A stretch of 5,377 nucleotides of DNA from Candidatus Woesearchaeota archaeon (GTDB taxonomy: Archaea > Nanobdellota > Nanobdellia > Woesearchaeales > GW2011-AR9), in the NCBI GenBank assembly GCA_016181345.1, contig JACOZM010000140.1:1-5377 (forward strand). Reading direction: 5' to 3'. Under the pieces are notes generated by a model, which saw nothing but the letters and a program-made list of their open reading frames with translations, had not been told where the DNA came from and ran no database searches. Positions within the stretch are counted from its first letter, which is position 1. Each line of letters starts with the position of its first letter. A program made the position numbers and the translations under genes. Shown one piece after another: positions 1 to 5,377 of the stretch.

Positions 1-2
1 TT

Positions 3-218
3 TTATTCATCTGTTTTCCCCGCTAAATTCCCTCTCTGCAACAAACACTCCCAGAAACCTGTGCAAGTAGCTGAGCCGGCAAGATTCTCGCGGGGAGTAA
101 ACAAGGAAGTAATTTTGCACCAGAAATTGCAGTCTTCTTCTTGAGGTTCAGCTAAAACGGTAAAACTAGATAGAACTAGGATAAATACTACTATCATCAC
201 ACCTATTCTCTTTTTCAT
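3..218 (-). CDS. Small secreted Cys/Trp peptide with duplicated FW-C...R-x-NLAG motif
   Basis: I do not recognise a named family. The 71-residue product starts with a clear signal peptide: MKKR, a hydrophobic core at about residues 6-22, and a likely cleavage after VLA (residue 23). The mature part, about 48 residues, is built from two copies of one motif: C-x-FW-x-C-type start, a spacer, then R-x-NLAG. Copy one spans C30 to A50 (NFWC, then RENLAGSA). Copy two spans C52 to about T69 (GFWEC, then RGNLAGKT). The four cysteines (30, 34, 52, 58) could pair outside the cell or bind a metal. The ATG lies in an ATGA overlap with the stop of the ORF6N gene, which suggests translational coupling. No Shine-Dalgarno sequence is visible. 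The stop (TAA) is inside the window, so the gene is complete. Its location, exported or membrane-anchored, is inferred from the signal sequence, and its function is unknown. Confidence 0.72.
   Translation of the reverse strand: MKKRIGVMIVVFILVLSSFTVLAEPQEEDCNFWCKITSLFTPRENLAGSATCTGFWECLLQRGNLAGKTDE
8..60 (-). repeat. Direct repeat copy A (inside the NLAG peptide gene)
   Basis: This stretch encodes the C-terminal GFWECLLQRGNLAGK portion of the secreted peptide. Its core (34-56) matches 1128-1150 at 22 of 23 bases, and similarity continues more loosely on both sides. Together the two copies flank the ORF6N gene in the same orientation, about 1.1 kb apart. Confidence 0.75.
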
Positions 219-1078
219 TTTAATTTGTTTAATATTTCTAAAGCTTCTTTCTTAAAGCTGGAAAAAGCAAACCACTTCTTCCCTAAATCTTTCAATGAAG
301 CGCCGAAGTGATAAACTTCTTCTTCGTCTATGATCATAAATCTATCGTGAGATTTAATAAACTTCCTAATTTCCAAGCTTCCATATTGAGAATTAAATTT
401 CTGGACATCCAATTCTAATTTTGGAGTTACGTTTTGAGTGTAAATAATGATCTTAATACCTTGACATTCTGAAAATAAAGCAAACACAGATTCATCAACA
501 TAATTATCAATTAAAGTTATACTTTTTTTAGCACTTCTAATCAAACTGGAAATAAACTTATGGGCATCAAAAACCTGCCCGTCAAAGAATATTCCTTTTG
601 ATGGTTTAATGCTTCTATCTTCAATTGCTTTAAAGACTTGTTCAAATTTCTTATCATGTTCAATCTGCTTTAACTCAATCCGATCCAATCGTTGAAACAC
701 TTGCACGTTAGAAGAGATGAATCTTCTCATCGCTACAAATGCTCGCATTATCTTAATATTAATATCAATGGCTTTATCATTATTTAAAACACTGGATAAA
801 TTGGCTACACCTTGCTCAGTAAAAGCATAGGGAAGAGATCCACCCAAAAACTGTTTTGAAGGTATCACATTTTGTGACACCATCATCTCTATTTCATTTT
901 GATTGATGATAAACATAAAATCAGAGGGAAATCGCTTTTTATTTCGATTTACGGCTTGTTTCAATGCCCTTGTTTCGATACCATACAATACAGCCAAATC
1001 TCTATCCAAAATAACCTGCCTTCCTCGGAGGGTAAATATTTTAGTACTAACATCATCAGACGCTACTAACTCACTCAA
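215..1078 (-). CDS. ORF6N-domain DNA-binding protein with PLD-like C-terminal domain
   Basis: The 287-residue protein has an N-terminal ORF6N domain at about residues 11-120. Visible landmarks are the LRGRQVILDRDLAVLYGIET start, the KRFPSDFMF segment (49-56), LPYAFTEQGVANLSSVL (82-98) and the MRAFVAMRRF helix (111-120). A linker with helical, coiled-coil-like character follows (about 125-155). The C-terminal half (about 165-285) has SHDRFMIID at 243-251 and GASLKDLGKKWFAF at 259-272. This is the layout of many bacterial ORF6N proteins, and the C-terminal half looks like a degenerate phospholipase-D/HKD-type fold. ORF6N domains occur in phage and mobile-element proteins and are thought to bind DNA; no enzymatic activity can be claimed here. 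The chosen start is TTG at 1078, since no ATG lies upstream of the domain and the next Met (residue 55) is inside it. The TTG overlaps the stop of the preceding small ORF (TTGA), and the stop overlaps the next ATG (ATGA), so it is the middle gene of a tight operon. The family is mostly bacterial, so lateral transfer into an archaeon is plausible. Confidence 0.88.
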   Translation of the reverse strand: MSELVASDDVSTKIFTLRGRQVILDRDLAVLYGIETRALKQAVNRNKKRFPSDFMFIINQNEIEMMVSQNVIPSKQFLGGSLPYAFTEQGVANLSSVLNNDKAIDINIKIMRAFVAMRRFISSNVQVFQRLDRIELKQIEHDKKFEQVFKAIEDRSIKPSKGIFFDGQVFDAHKFISSLIRSAKKSITLIDNYVDESVFALFSECQGIKIIIYTQNVTPKLELDVQKFNSQYGSLEIRKFIKSHDRFMIIDEEEVYHFGASLKDLGKKWFAFSSFKKEALEILNKLK

Positions 1079-1251
1079 GGATAATCACCCCGTTTTTCAT
1101 CCGTCCGCCCTTCCCGCCACATTCTCCCTCTGCAATAAACACTCCCAGAATCCGGGCATATACGTTGATCAATAATAGTGTTAGGTGATCCAAAAAAATT
1201 AGCAATAGGACTAGAATTACCTCTACCTAAACGGCCTCTTTTTAAGCTCAT
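1075..1251 (-). pseudogene. Frameshifted small gene, paralogue of the NLAG peptide
   Basis: As read, ATG at 1251 opens a 58-codon ORF beginning MSLKRGRLGRGNSSPIANFF and ending at TGA 1075-1077, overlapping the TTG start of the ORF6N gene. The second half of this frame looks unnatural. Shifting frame by one base near 1150-1156 instead gives C-P-GFWECLLQRENVAGRADG followed by TGA (1097-1099). That matches 13 of 18 residues of the C-terminus of the 71-residue secreted peptide (GFWECLLQRGNLAGKTDE), with the cysteine before the motif also aligned. The nucleotide alignment supports this: a missing base in a short C/G run (tccggg) explains the shift. I therefore read it as a small NLAG-motif gene of about 50 codons broken by one indel, or a sequencing error. 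Unlike its paralogue, it shows no signal peptide. It sits about 30 bp downstream of a TATA-like element, so it would be nearly leaderless and head the operon. Confidence 0.5.
1098..1154 (-). repeat. Direct repeat copy B (inside the frameshifted paralogue)
   Basis: This is the second copy of the repeat at 8-60, about 4 bases longer through a gap in its GC-rich end. It encodes GFWECLLQRENVAGRADG once the frame is corrected. Conservation at both DNA and protein level indicates gene duplication rather than a chance match. Confidence 0.72.
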
Positions 1252-1278
1252 AGTTATAGAGAGAAGTAAACTAACATG

Positions 1279-1287
1279 ATATATAAA
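1279..1287 (-). promoter_or_regulatory. Archaeal TATA-box-like promoter element
   Basis: On the minus strand this reads TTTATATAT. Its centre is about 32 bp upstream of the ATG at 1251. With the usual archaeal spacing of about 26 bp from TATA centre to start site, transcription would begin a few bases before the ATG, giving a leaderless or near-leaderless message for the small ORF, the ORF6N gene and the secreted peptide. No strong purine-rich BRE is visible just upstream (aataacc). The region is AT-rich, so a chance match is possible. Confidence 0.45.
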
Positions 1288-1365
1288 GGTTATTGTTTTT
1301 TACGTCTAAAATGAGATGGACAAAAAAAACAAATTTAATGTGGTTGTTTATCAGATCAATCAAAT

Positions 1366-1406
1366 AAAAAATCCCAATCGCAGCAGAGCTGCGGGGTATC
1401 AGACCC
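1366..1406 (-). terminator. Double hairpin followed by T-tract, downstream of the MetRS gene
   Basis: Read on the minus strand, about 57 bases after the synthetase stop there are two adjacent perfect stems. The first is GGGT/ACCC with a 5-base loop (1394-1406). The second is CGCAGC/GCTGCG with a 3-base loop (1379-1393). A short ATTGGGA spacer and six Ts (1371 down to 1366) follow, and a further run of eight Ts lies at 1322-1329. The position between two co-directional units and the T-tracts fit a transcription terminator. The hairpin pair could instead be a copy of a dispersed intergenic repeat. Confidence 0.55.
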
Positions 1407-1446
1407 AGTTAAGAAATGAAAAGACTACTAAATTCTAACAATCCAT

Positions 1447-1482
1447 ATTTCACTTTCGATCCTTATTTAACTCTCGATCCTT
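1447..1482 (-). repeat. 18-bp tandem duplication across the MetRS stop codon
   Basis: Units 1447-1464 and 1465-1482 match at 16 of 18 positions. On the minus strand the first unit encodes GSRVK and the stop; the second, beyond the stop, would encode GSKVK in the same frame. The TAA stop (1463-1465) spans the boundary between the units. Because 18 is a multiple of three, the copies stay in frame, which is what a slippage duplication at the gene end would leave. Confidence 0.6.
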
Positions 1483-4348
1483 CCTTTACTCCAGAAACGA
1501 CCATATCCTCTACTTTAGAAGATAATTTTTTTCCTTCAAAGAACACTTTTCCCTTCCCATGGGCGTCAACTTCATGGACTTCCATAACTAATTGAGTAAA
1601 TTCTTCAAAAGTAATTTCCTGTTTTCCTGATTCTAATCCCGAAAAATGAACTTCTTCTCCCAAAGGAGTTCGGTCAGCATCAATTAACGTTACATGAACT
1701 CCATCATCCGGAGCCATGACCATAACTTCAGATAATTCGCCTCTTATCTTTGCAGGCTTAATGTTGGTGCAAAAGACGGCCTTTCGATTCAATAAATCTT
1801 CCTTAGAAAGGAATTTTTTTAATCCGGCTACGACTTGTTTGATGCCTAGACCACCGCTTGATTTTTCTCCAAGATCTACTTTTAAGAGATACAAACTATC
1901 AGCTTGAGGATGATCTTTGACCTCAATAATTTTTCCAACGTGCATTTGTAATGGAAATGTTGGAGGCTTCATTGTCGGCAGTACCTTATAGCTTCCGCCA
2001 TTGAATTTTATAATGCGTTGGCAGGTTTGTTCTATTACTTTATCCATGTCCGCATCGGAAATGAATGCGTTCCCGAAAGCTACCAAGATAATCTCCTTAG
2101 ACTCGCTGGTGGTTATCGTCTGCTTACATTGTTTTGAAAAACGCCCAATAATTTTATGGGCATCAGCATAAATAACCTCCCCTTCTGAAAGTTTCTCTTG
2201 TGTTCCGTCTAAAGATATAAAATGTTCATCCTTAGTTGAAAAGCGGACTTCTATCTTTCCTTCAATTCTACGGAGATCATGCGTAGCCATAGCAATAGAA
2301 CTTTCAACTGAAGCAACATTATACAAATCAACGACGGTATTTATTTGAGGAAGCTTTCCTTTTTCTTTGATAAGCTTAAATAAATTGATGACAGCATTAG
2401 GATGCTTATTGGAATCAACACCGGTCTTACGATCGATAGAAGAATATTCTTCAAAAATATTTTTTCGTTCAAAATTAGAAATATTGTTCAACACCTCTTT
2501 CTTTATTCTTTCAATTCCTTCATGCTTCTTCTTGATAGTTAGACCACTAAGATATGCTAAGCGTACTTTAACTCCCAATGCATCTACATCAGGAGAAACA
2601 CTGTAATCTGGCAAGGAGAATTGTTCAATACCTTTTCCACTACCTTTTGTTTCTGCAACCAATTCTATTTTCTCCACGAGCTTTTCTACCGGCTTTAAAG
2701 TACCACTCCAGGAAAAATGGATATCTTCCCATGACGCATGATTATTATTGTTCTTTTGATCGGTTGTTCCTTGATTCTTCTCATTTAATGCCATTCTAAT
2801 CTTTTGAGAGAACTGCGGAATAATCGGACTAGCAATAATACCGAGGATTCGTGCCAAGTTCACACACCAACCTACTTTTACCTTGCTTTCTGGAGAATCT
2901 TTATCTTTCCATACTTCTGAATTTTGGAAATAACTGTTGCCAATGTCAGCAACTTTAATGATCTCTTGAACTGCAGATTTGAAATCTTCCTGGAAATAAT
3001 GGTGTTTCACGCTTTCAACTAAAGCTAATACTTCCTTCTCCAGTTTTTTTCTTTCTTTCTCCGATTCAGAAGAGATACTCTTAGAAGAATTAGCCGGGAG
3101 GCCTACTTCCCCATAATTTTTCTGGGAAAACGTCAAAACACGATAACAATAATTCCCTAGGCTACCAACTAAGACATTATTGTTCACAGCAATAAAATCT
3201 TCAAAATTTAGATCCACATCAGATACTTTTCTGTCTAGTCTTGAGGCATAGAAAAATCGTAAAGCTTCTGCTGGATAAAGCTTAAGGAAATCCCTTGCAG
3301 TAAAAAATGTTCCCCGAGACTTGCTCATCTTTTGTCCATTAACCGTAATAAATCCGTGCGTTGTCAACGTTGGCAGGGGAATGTCCATAGCAGTTAACAT
3401 TGCTGGCCAGAATAAATAATGAAAGTAGACAATATCTTTGCCAATGAAATGATGAACTTTTCCTTTCTTCCAATAATCTTCCCATGTGCGTTTGCTATTT
3501 GAGTTTAGGTTAGCCTTTTTTTGACAATAATTTTCTGTTGAAGAGATATATCCTATCGGTGCATCAAGCCAGACGTAAAAATATTTTACTTCTCCTGTTT
3601 CTTTCTTGCTTCCTGGAATTTCAAACCCAAAATAAGGAGAATCTCGAGAGATACACCAATCTTCCAACCCTTTTGTGATCCATTCTTTCAGCTGATTACG
3701 TATTTCTGGTTGAATGCCAGACTTCGCTTCATTGAGCCAATATTCCAAGGTCTTCGTAAATTTGCTTAACGCAAAAAAATAGTGTTTAGAGTCTTTTAAG
3801 ACTGGAGTTTTGCTGCAGATCGTGCATTTTGGATTGATTAAGTCTGTTCCTTTTAGCGTCGAGCTGCATGATTCGCAGATGTCACCATATTGAGATTCTG
3901 CCGTACAGTTTGGACAGGTTCCTTTCACAAATCTATCCGGAAGATACCTAGCGCAGTTTTTACAATAGATGGTACTGACTTCCTTAATGTAGATATACCC
4001 TTTTTCTTTTAATGTGGTAAAAAAGGATTCGGCATGTTTCTTATTCTCCGGAGAGTGAGTTTTATAGTAGTTGTCAAATTTGATCTGGAACTGTGCAAAA
4101 TCTTTTTGATGTTCCTCCCAGAACTCATTGGCAAATTGTTCAGGTTCCTTGCCAGCTTTTTTAGCATTGACTTCTACCGGAGTTCCGTGCATATCTGAAG
4201 CGCAGATATGGATATTTCCATTAGCATACGGTAGAGCGGCAGTAACGACAATGCCGTTGTTTTCTTGATCCTTGTTTCCAAGATTAGTGTTACCGTTATT
4301 ATTTTTTGACGTTAGTTTTTTGGTGGAAGAATTAATAGTAGAAATAGA
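1463..4348 (-). CDS. metG: Methionyl-tRNA synthetase with B3/B4 and EMAP-II domains; 5' end cut and HIGH motif deleted
   Basis: This cytosolic enzyme charges tRNA-Met with methionine. The frame stays open to an ATG at 4657, but everything upstream of about 4350 is antisense to the PGK gene. Residue numbers below count from 4657; the recognisable protein starts at about 135. Order: VVTAALPYANGNIH (137-150); CASDMHGTP (152-160); four CxxC knuckles (232-235, 248-251, 261-264, 278-281), as in two-zinc MetRS; YVWLDAPIGY (361-370); HFIGKD (403-408); KMSKS (443-447); an anticodon-binding helical domain with GNYCYR (501-506) and a Trp at 583; a B3/B4 domain (about 690-895); and an EMAP-II/Trbp111 domain (about 898-1006) with a roughly 55-residue tail. 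About 27 residues are missing between IHI (149-151) and CASD, removing the Gly-His of the HIGH motif. Asn-rich linkers lie at 119-134 and 627-639. As written, the enzyme would probably be inactive. No ATG, GTG or TTG exists between the junction and residue 135, so the true N-terminus is lost. Confidence 0.9.
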   Translation of the reverse strand, partial: SISTINSSTKKLTSKNNNGNTNLGNKDQENNGIVVTAALPYANGNIHICASDMHGTPVEVNAKKAGKEPEQFANEFWEEHQKDFAQFQIKFDNYYKTHSPENKKHAESFFTTLKEKGYIYIKEVSTIYCKNCARYLPDRFVKGTCPNCTAESQYGDICESCSSTLKGTDLINPKCTICSKTPVLKDSKHYFFALSKFTKTLEYWLNEAKSGIQPEIRNQLKEWITKGLEDWCISRDSPYFGFEIPGSKKETGEVKYFYVWLDAPIGYISSTENYCQKKANLNSNSKRTWEDYWKKGKVHHFIGKDIVYFHYLFWPAMLTAMDIPLPTLTTHGFITVNGQKMSKSRGTFFTARDFLKLYPAEALRFFYASRLDRKVSDVDLNFEDFIAVNNNVLVGSLGNYCYRVLTFSQKNYGEVGLPANSSKSISSESEKERKKLEKEVLALVESVKHHYFQEDFKSAVQEIIKVADIGNSYFQNSEVWKDKDSPESKVKVGWCVNLARILGIIASPIIPQFSQKIRMALNEKNQGTTDQKNNNNHASWEDIHFSWSGTLKPVEKLVEKIELVAETKGSGKGIEQFSLPDYSVSPDVDALGVKVRLAYLSGLTIKKKHEGIERIKKEVLNNISNFERKNIFEEYSSIDRKTGVDSNKHPNAVINLFKLIKEKGKLPQINTVVDLYNVASVESSIAMATHDLRRIEGKIEVRFSTKDEHFISLDGTQEKLSEGEVIYADAHKIIGRFSKQCKQTITTSESKEIILVAFGNAFISDADMDKVIEQTCQRIIKFNGGSYKVLPTMKPPTFPLQMHVGKIIEVKDHPQADSLYLLKVDLGEKSSGGLGIKQVVAGLKKFLSKEDLLNRKAVFCTNIKPAKIRGELSEVMVMAPDDGVHVTLIDADRTPLGEEVHFSGLESGKQEITFEEFTQLVMEVHEVDAHGKGKVFFEGKKLSSKVEDMVVSGVKEGSRVK
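4190..4210. repeat. Perfect 8-bp inverted repeat at the MetRS deletion point
   Basis: The arms CATATCTG (4190-4197) and CAGATATG (4203-4210) are separated by AAGCG. The palindrome encodes H-I-C-A-S-D-M on the minus strand, precisely where the HIGH motif is joined to the CASDMHG motif. It exists only because of that join, so it marks the deletion breakpoint. Confidence 0.65.
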
Positions 4349-4380
4349 TTTTCTTTGAGGAGAAGGTTTTCTTTTGAGAG
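4320..4380. other. Probable chimeric junction between two genomes
   Basis: Left of here is the AT-rich archaeal-type MetRS, read on the minus strand; right of here is the more GC-rich bacterial-type PGK on the plus strand. The two genes meet 5' end to 5' end with no intergenic space, no start codon typical of either family, and no room for promoters. Short direct repeats lie at the join: TAGATTTT at 4345-4352 and 4381-4388, and an imperfect 18-bp-spaced repeat beginning TTTTCTTT at 4349 and 4367. These could have mediated an assembly or recombination error. The exact breakpoint cannot be fixed; 4349-4366 is my best guess. Confidence 0.7.
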
Positions 4381-5377
4381 TAGATTTTAACGTACCGCTG
4401 AAAGACGGAGAAATTGTTGATGATTTCAGAATTCGCGAAACCCTTCCGACTATACGAAGATTTCTAAAAGCCCAAAATAAGATTTTTTTGATTACGCATT
4501 TAGAATTGAGCGGCAAAACCCCTCGCCTAGACGCCGTGCATCGCGCGCTTGAGCGTTTATTGCGGACGAAAGTTAGATTTTTGCGAGGAGAAATTCCGTA
4601 TATGCGAGAAGATATCCGTGAGCGCGTCGTGCTTTTTGATAACATAAGGCTAAACAATGGGGAAAAAACAAACGATTTGAAATTCGCGCATAGATTGGCT
4701 TCTTGTGGCGATGTTTACGTCAACGAAGCTTTTTCGGCATCCCACAGAAAACACGCCTCCATCGTTCGGCTCCCGATCTTTTTGCCGCATGAGGCGGGCC
4801 CTCTTTTTCAAAAAGAGGTGAAAAATCTTTCCAAATTTTTCAAACCGAAGCATCCGTTTTTGTTGATACTCGGCGGCAAAAAATTTGAAACAAAAGAGCC
4901 GCTGATAAGGCGGTTTCTGAAAACGGCTGACGCGGTTTTTGTTGGCGGGGCGATTGCTAATACTTTTTTGGCCCAACGCGGCGTTTCGGTTGGAAAATCC
5001 AAAATTGAGAACGTTAAAATTCCAAAACAAATTCTATGGTCCCCGAAAATTATTTTGCCTGAAGATTGGGTTGAGAAAGGCGGCGTGATTTATGACGCGG
5101 GCCCCAAAACCGTAAAAATTTTGGGGGAACTCGCTAAAAATGCGAAATTCATTTTGTGGAACGGGACTTTGGGGATTTGCGAAAAAGGATTTGAATACGG
5201 AACGAAGACTTTTGCCAAAGAGTTGGGAAAATCCAGAGCCTATAAAGTCGTGGGCGGGGGAGATACCGTTGCCGCGATCCGCAAATTCAAAGCCGAGAAA
5301 AATTTTGATTTTATCTCCACCGGCGGCGGCGCAATGCTGGAATTTTTGGCCAAAGGAACTCTGCCCGGAATTGAAGC
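4359..5377 (+). CDS. pgk: Phosphoglycerate kinase, partial, compact bacterial form
   Basis: This glycolytic enzyme transfers phosphate between 1,3-bisphosphoglycerate and ADP in the cytosol. About 339 codons are open, with the last few residues beyond the window end. Landmarks in order: FLLRVDFNVPL (4368-4400), the RVDFN substrate-binding start; VDDFRIRETLPTI; FLITHL; FDNIRLNNGEKTND; VNEAFSASHRKHAS; LLILGGKKFETKEPLI; VFVGGAIANTFLAQRG; IYDAGPKT; ILWNGTLGICEKG; VVGGGDTVAAI; and FISTGGGAMLEFLAKGTLPGIEA near the end. The protein is about 50 residues shorter than the usual 390-400, mainly through short surface loops, as in Patescibacteria/CPR enzymes. The usual SHLGRP is THLELSG here, so the loop Arg is not where expected. 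TGA at 4356-4358 closes the frame upstream. The only start in the open frame before the motif is TTG at 4374, after a GAGGAG run (4357-4362); it would trim the conserved N-terminus, so the true start was probably lost at the junction. Confidence 0.9.

Noticed and set aside
903..1175. Plus-strand 90-codon ORF
   Set aside because: It is antisense to the conserved ORF6N domain and to the NLAG paralogue.
1379..1406. Part of a tRNA or other structured RNA gene
   Set aside because: The stems are only 4 and 6 bp, with no cloverleaf, anticodon arm or T-loop sequence; a T-tract follows, so a terminator fits better.
1716..2799. Plus-strand ORFs at 1716-1907, 2367-2606 and 2578-2799
   Set aside because: All lie antisense within conserved EMAP-II, B3/B4 and linker parts of MetRS and show no domain features.
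4356..4358. UGA recoded as glycine, as in Absconditabacteria or Gracilibacteria
   Set aside because: The remaining roughly 339 PGK codons contain no other in-frame TGA, and the GC content is high for those groups.
4349..4657. N-terminal 100-residue Ser/Arg-rich extension of MetRS
   Set aside because: It is the antisense of PGK codons for VDFNVPL onward, with GC content of the right-hand genome. It is a chance open frame across the junction.
4650..5030. Minus-strand ORFs of 126 and 64 codons at 4650-5030 and 4808-5002
   Set aside because: They are antisense to the clearly conserved PGK frame, have no recognisable domain, and have unnatural composition.
1..5377. CRISPR array or transposase gene
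   Set aside because: No regularly spaced repeats and no transposase or integrase motifs were seen on either strand.

Overview
This looks like a metagenome-derived window carrying two different genomes joined near base 4350. Positions 1 to about 4350 are AT-rich (lines I counted by hand run about 32-38% GC) and all genes lie on the minus strand. The methionyl-tRNA synthetase there is archaeal in type, the best promoter candidate is a TATA box about 30 bp upstream of an ATG, and short proteins carry an NLAG motif. I infer a small-genome archaeon, possibly a DPANN member such as Woesearchaeota. From about 4359 to the end the GC is higher (lines counted at about 43-62%). That part holds a plus-strand phosphoglycerate kinase of a compact bacterial form, resembling those of Patescibacteria/CPR (Parcubacteria-like). 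Both lineage calls are inference.

Layout, read along minus-strand transcription: a TATA-like promoter (1279-1287) precedes a frameshifted small gene (1075-1251). This overlaps by TTGA an ORF6N-domain DNA-binding gene (215-1078), which overlaps by ATGA a 71-residue secreted Cys/Trp peptide gene (3-218). The three probably form one operon. The frameshifted gene and the secreted peptide share a C-terminal motif (GFWECLLQR.N.AG) and a short DNA repeat, so the ORF6N gene lies between two paralogous sequences. Upstream, 1252-1462 holds that promoter and a double-hairpin/T-tract terminator for the next gene. At 1463 to about 4348 is a large methionyl-tRNA synthetase with a C-terminal B3/B4 (PheRS-beta editing-like) domain followed by an EMAP-II/Trbp111 tRNA-binding domain.

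The synthetase is unusual in three ways. It carries a B3/B4 domain. It lacks about 27 residues starting inside the HIGH motif, exactly at an 8-bp inverted repeat. Its 5' end has no plausible start codon and runs head-to-head into the 5' end of the PGK gene, which also lacks a normal start. The simplest explanation for the last point is a chimeric contig join or a recent rearrangement. The most interesting candidate biology is the MetRS-B3/B4-EMAPII fusion and the small FW.C/NLAG peptide family around the ORF6N gene.
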